NCBI GenBank assembly: GCA_029262115.1
Contig: JAJCZZ010000104.1
Location: forward strand, 1 to 64,000
Direction of reading: 5' to 3'
Length of the DNA stretch: 64,000 nucleotides
DNA from: Gemmatimonadota bacterium
Lineage (GTDB): Bacteria > Gemmatimonadota > Gemmatimonadetes > Longimicrobiales > Gaopeijiaceae
The notes below the pieces were generated by a model. It was given only the letters and a program-made list of their open reading frames with translations, searched no databases and had not been told where the DNA came from. Below are positions 60,767 through 64,000 of the stretch, piece after piece. A program made the position numbers and the translations under genes. Position 1 is the first letter of the stretch. Each line of letters opens with the position of its first letter.

Positions 60767-62091
60767 TCGCCCGCGGTGCCGCTGCTGGCGCTGCGCTCCT
60801 CCTGTGCGGTTGCGTCTACTACAACGCGGTCTACAACGCCGAGAACGTCTTCGAGCGATCGGAGGCCTATCGAGCGGCGGGCCAGGACTCCCTGGCCCTT
60901 CTGGGCTACGGCGAGGTCGTCGACAAGGCGGCCCACGCGTTTCGGATGGAGCCCGAGGGCCCGTGGGCGTCCGATGCGATTTTTCTGTTGGGCCGCGCCC
61001 AGCTCCGTCGCGGAGACTTGAGGGCCGCCCGCGCCGCCCTGGACGACGCGCTCTCCCTGGCCGCCACTCGAGGCGATAGCCTGTCGGTATTCGTCTACCT
61101 CGCCGCCGTAGACGTTCAACTGGGCGAGTACGCCGCGTCGCTCCCGGCGTTGAACGATGCCCTGCGGGAGCTCCCGCAGGGGCCGGAGCTGGCCGAGGGT
61201 CACTACTGGAGGGGCCGCCTACTCCTTGCGACCGGGCATGAGGATGGCGGTTGGTGGGACCTGGACCACTCGGCCCGCATCGATCCCACCCGTGCCCTCG
61301 ACGCGGCACTCCACCGGGTGGCGACGGGGATCCTCCTCGATCGCCCGGAGAGGGCACGGGAGGGTGCACGGCTTCTGTACGGGCTGTCTGGCGGCGGGGC
61401 CGCGACGGACTCCCTGCTGTCGTTGCTCTCTCTGGCGGAGTCGCGCTGGGGGCCCGAGGGAGCGGTCGGACTGATCGGGGGGGTGGAAACAGCTGCCTGG
61501 AGGCCCGCCGAGAGGGGGCGCCTCCGATTGGGGCTCGCACGTGCCCTCTACTCGGCCGGCGACACGAGTCGTGCGTATGCAGCGGCTACAACGGCTGCCG
61601 AGGGTGCCGGCGCGGTCGCGGCCCAGGCTCGGTTCCACCTGGCGAGTTGGCGCTTGGCTGGGATCGGCGACCTCGCCTCCGCCCGCGCCGTGGTTCCCAC
61701 GCTCCTACCGGCCGTGGGTCAGGCGCCTGCGGACACGTTGCTCTCCGACTTGAACGGCGTGACGGCGCTGGCGGATCTGGGGCTGGACGACCCCCTCGCA
61801 TGGTTCGCCGCCGGCGAACTGGCGCGCGACCGTCTCGGCGCGCCCATCCTGGCTCGCGGCCTGTTTCTCGCCTACGCGGATGCGGCACCGGAGGGACCCT
61901 GGGCCGCCAAGGCGCTTTTGGCCGCGATCTCGGTCACGGAAGTCGCTGGCGATCGCGCCTGGCTGAGGGGGCGCCTGGAGCGATACGGTGGGAGCCCTTA
62001 CGTTCTGGCCGCCCGTGGTGACCCCGCCCCCGGCTTCGAGCAACTCGAGGAAGAACTCGCCGAGCGCCTGGCGCGCATGAGGAGCCGTTGA
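60763..62091 (+). CDS. TPR-type lipoprotein
   Basis: A 442-residue exported protein. The N terminus GAAAGAALLLCGCVYYNAVY has a lipobox (LLCGC). The mature part is helical and Ala/Leu-rich with tetratricopeptide-like repeats (DAIFLLGRAQLRRGDLRAAR and AALDDALSLAATRG; LPALNDALRELPQGPELAEG). VYYNAVYNAENVF is a motif seen in gliding/cell-envelope lipoproteins. Likely a scaffold in the outer membrane, linked to the amidase by operon; partner unknown. Overlaps its neighbours by 4 bases. Confidence 0.85.
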   Translation: MIARGAAAGAALLLCGCVYYNAVYNAENVFERSEAYRAAGQDSLALLGYGEVVDKAAHAFRMEPEGPWASDAIFLLGRAQLRRGDLRAARAALDDALSLAATRGDSLSVFVYLAAVDVQLGEYAASLPALNDALRELPQGPELAEGHYWRGRLLLATGHEDGGWWDLDHSARIDPTRALDAALHRVATGILLDRPERAREGARLLYGLSGGGAATDSLLSLLSLAESRWGPEGAVGLIGGVETAAWRPAERGRLRLGLARALYSAGDTSRAYAAATTAAEGAGAVAAQARFHLASWRLAGIGDLASARAVVPTLLPAVGQAPADTLLSDLNGVTALADLGLDDPLAWFAAGELARDRLGAPILARGLFLAYADAAPEGPWAAKALLAAISVTEVAGDRAWLRGRLERYGGSPYVLAARGDPAPGFEQLEEELAERLARMRSR

Positions 62092-63080
62092 AGGTCGCGA
62101 TCGATCTGTTCGGAACGACGTTCCAGAATCCGGTGCTTCTCGCGGCCGGCACCTGCGGCTTCGGGCGCGAGCTATCGGATGTCGTCGACCTCGATGCGCT
62201 CGGCGGCTTCGTCACCAAGTCCGTGACCCTCGAGCCCAGGCACGGGAATCCCGCCCCGCGCGTCACCGAGTTCGGGGGTGGTATGATGAACTCGATCGGT
62301 CTGGCGAACCCTGGGCTCGCCCGCACCCGTACCGAGAAGTTGCCGTGGATACGAGACAACATCCACCGAGCCCACGTGTTCGTCAGCGTGGCGGGCCACA
62401 GCGTGGAGGAGTTTCTCGATCTGGTGGCCGGCCTCGACGACGCGGACGGCTTCCTTGGCTTCGAGCTCAACCTCTCGTGCCCGAACGACACGCGACGGGG
62501 TGGGGCGCCGTTCGCGCTGGACCCTCCACTTGTGGCGGAGATCGTGTCTGGGGCGCGGGCAAGGACCGAGCGGCCGCTACTCGCGAAGCTGGCGCCCAAC
62601 GATCTGGATGTGTCGAAGACAGCACGGGTGGCCGTGGACGCGGGGGCCGATGGCCTGACGCTGGTGAATACGCTCCCCGGCCTCCTTCTCGATCCCGGGG
62701 GCGCGCCCGAACTCGGGGCAGGGCAGGGCGGCGTCAGCGGTCCGGCCCTCCTGCCCATCGGACTTCGAGCGGTGTCCTCGGCTCGGGCAGCGACTCACGT
62801 GCCGCTCGTCGGGCTCGGGGGGGTCGGGGGCGCCGCCGACGCCGTGGCCTATGCTCGAGCCGGGGCTTCTTTGGTGGGTATCGGTACCGCGTCCTTTGCC
62901 GATCCGAGAGCGGGTGAGCGCGTGGCCCGTGACCTGAGGGCGTGGAGACCTCGATCCGGGATCGCTTCATGGAGCGACCTCCAGCCACCGGTGCCCGACC
63001 CCGAGGTCGAGGCGCTCGATCGGCCGGCCCAGACGGCCGAGCGGCGAACCGGCGAGGAGACTGCCGCATGGCGGAGGTGA
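62088..63080 (+). CDS. pyrD: Dihydroorotate dehydrogenase, class 1
   Basis: A 330-residue flavoenzyme of pyrimidine synthesis. It starts at a TTG that overlaps the TPR stop. Motifs: GFVTKSVTLEPRHGNPAPRV, GFELNLSCPNDTRRGG with the catalytic C131, NTLPGLLLDPGG, and GLGGVGGAADAVAYARAGAS for FMN binding. The Cys active-site base marks class 1; the 1B subclass is likely, but its PyrK partner is not in the window. A charged extension of about 25 residues at the C terminus overlaps pyrF by 13 bases. Confidence 0.94.
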   Translation: MKVAIDLFGTTFQNPVLLAAGTCGFGRELSDVVDLDALGGFVTKSVTLEPRHGNPAPRVTEFGGGMMNSIGLANPGLARTRTEKLPWIRDNIHRAHVFVSVAGHSVEEFLDLVAGLDDADGFLGFELNLSCPNDTRRGGAPFALDPPLVAEIVSGARARTERPLLAKLAPNDLDVSKTARVAVDAGADGLTLVNTLPGLLLDPGGAPELGAGQGGVSGPALLPIGLRAVSSARAATHVPLVGLGGVGGAADAVAYARAGASLVGIGTASFADPRAGERVARDLRAWRPRSGIASWSDLQPPVPDPEVEALDRPAQTAERRTGEETAAWRR

Positions 63081-63769
63081 TCGTCGCGCTGGACCGACCG
63101 TCCGCCGAGTCCGCGTTCGATCTCGTGGATCGGTTGGGCTCGGGCGCCGACTACTACAAAGTCGGAATGGAGCTCTTCGGTCGAGCCGGACCGGCGTTCG
63201 TCGAGTCGCTTCGTTCGCGGGGGAAGCGGATCTTCCTCGACCTCAAGTACCACGATATCCCGAACACTGTACGGGGGGCGGTCGAGGCGGCGGCGGCCCT
63301 CGAGGTCGAGCTCGTCACGATCCACGCCGGCGGCGGATCCGGCATGATTCGGGCGGCCGTCGACGCCGCCGGCGCCAGGACGCGGGTGGTTGCCGTGACG
63401 GTTCTCACTTCGCTCGACACCCGTGACCTCTCGATCGCCTGGAAGCGTGATGTCGGTTCGGTGGAGGACGAGGTGGTCCGGCTCGCGGCCCACGCGGTCA
63501 CGTCCGGCGCGCACGGCGTGGTAGCGTCCGCTCGCGAGGCGTCCGCCCTACGTCGGGCGCTGGGTCAGGCCGCGTTGATCGTGACGCCCGGCATTCGCCT
63601 GGCAGGTGGAGAACAAGGCGACCAGAAGCGGGTAGCGACTCCGACCGACGCGGTGCGGGCGGGCGCCACGCACCTGGTGGTCGGGCGCGCCGTAACGGCC
63701 GCGCCCGATCCTGCGGGTGCACTGTCCCGGGTATTATCCGAGGTTTCCGCTGCAGCGAGACAACCCTGA
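63068..63769 (+). CDS. pyrF: Orotidine 5'-phosphate decarboxylase
   Basis: A 233-residue enzyme making UMP from OMP. MAEVIVALDRPSAESAFDLV, YYKVGMELFGRAGPAFVESL and FLDLKYHDIPNTVRG with K60 and D63 are the catalytic motifs; TPGIRLAGGEQGDQKRVATP is the phosphate-binding loop. It overlaps pyrD by 13 bases, linking two consecutive pathway steps apart from PyrE. Confidence 0.97.
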   Translation: MAEVIVALDRPSAESAFDLVDRLGSGADYYKVGMELFGRAGPAFVESLRSRGKRIFLDLKYHDIPNTVRGAVEAAAALEVELVTIHAGGGSGMIRAAVDAAGARTRVVAVTVLTSLDTRDLSIAWKRDVGSVEDEVVRLAAHAVTSGAHGVVASAREASALRRALGQAALIVTPGIRLAGGEQGDQKRVATPTDAVRAGATHLVVGRAVTAAPDPAGALSRVLSEVSAAARQP

Positions 63770-63797
63770 ACCGCGTTCATACGGAGTCCGTCCCCCG

Positions 63798-64000
63798 ATG
63801 GCACTGAAGGTCTACGACACGCTTCGCCGGGCCCTCGTGCCGTTCGAGCCGATCGTCCCGGATCGGGCTCTCGTCTATGGGTGCGGGCCGACGATCTACG
63901 GCGACGCGCATATCGGCAATTTCCGCGCGTTTCTCTTCTTCGATCTGGTTCATCGGTACCTGGAGTGGATTGGGTACGACGTCCGCTTCGTAATGAACCT
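63798..64000 (+). CDS. cysS: Cysteinyl-tRNA synthetase, 5' part (runs off the window)
   Basis: The first 67 codons from ATG 63798. MALKVYDTLRRALVPFEPIV, then VYGCGPTIYGDAHIGNFRAF with the zinc-binding C29 and the HIGH-type sequence HIGN, and GYDVRFVMN at the edge, where family members continue ITDVDDK. This is a class I synthetase. The gene starts 28 bases after pyrF on the same strand. The KMSKS region and the rest are outside. Confidence 0.93.
   Translation, partial: MALKVYDTLRRALVPFEPIVPDRALVYGCGPTIYGDAHIGNFRAFLFFDLVHRYLEWIGYDVRFVMN

Noticed and set aside
1-64000. CRISPR arrays, rRNA or tRNA genes, B12 riboswitch before nrdJ
   Set aside because: No regular repeat-spacer pattern, no cloverleaf with T-arm consensus in the gaps, and no B12-box sequence in 23966-24327 were seen by eye.

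Overview
The window is a GC-rich (roughly two thirds G+C), densely coded bacterial chromosome segment with many GTG and TTG starts and 4-base stop/start overlaps. Several features point to Gemmatimonadota or a close relative: two very large MacB/FtsX-type permeases flanking a PadR regulator, DUF2911 and DUF2959 lipoproteins, a cobalamin-dependent ribonucleotide reductase, two-CxxC YggX-like and DksA-like proteins, and the order rnd-pyk-MBL-pgi ... smpB-amidase-TPR-pyrD-pyrF-cysS. The phylum is an inference from gene content; no rRNA, tRNA or CRISPR array was seen.

1-20 kb: a CcdA-type thiol transporter converges on an ABC exporter. Next come an RHH/PIN toxin-antitoxin pair with a clear double operator, a class V aminotransferase coupled to a dicarboxylate/amino-acid symporter, the permease-PadR-permease operon, a secreted rhodanese, a 105-residue membrane protein coupled to an ABC ATPase, a gamma-glutamyltransferase/M20 amidohydrolase pair, murQ, and a GT-C-like glycosyltransferase.

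20-30 kb: a 1040-residue protein joins a HEXXH peptidase domain, a beta-propeller and a C-terminal outer-membrane barrel. Beyond it is the ribonucleotide reductase. Its catalytic cysteine is split by a 380-residue LAGLIDADG intein, and its upstream region carries a consensus-like promoter overlapped by two NrdR-type boxes 32 bp apart.

28-40 kb is the accessory part. It holds a frameshifted HTH regulator, a fragment duplicated from an AbrB antitoxin gene, an ECF sigma factor with a membrane partner ending in a YCII-like domain, an AbrB/PIN and a Phd/RelE module, several lipoproteins, a dienelactone hydrolase, and a junction of two decayed insertion sequences (IS110-type and ISAzo13-type).

40-64 kb is mainly housekeeping: a glyoxalase-fold protein, a 7TM-PAS-GGDEF diguanylate cyclase, an M20 amidohydrolase interrupted by an in-frame amber codon after its signal peptide, a PhoX-like protein, nitrilase, rocD, a second GT-C-like protein, fabH, DksA-like, rnd, pyk, MBL hydrolase, pgi, YtxH, YihY, L,D-transpeptidase, smpB, an N-acetylmuramoyl-alanine amidase, a TPR lipoprotein, pyrD, pyrF, and the first 67 codons of cysS, which runs off the right edge.
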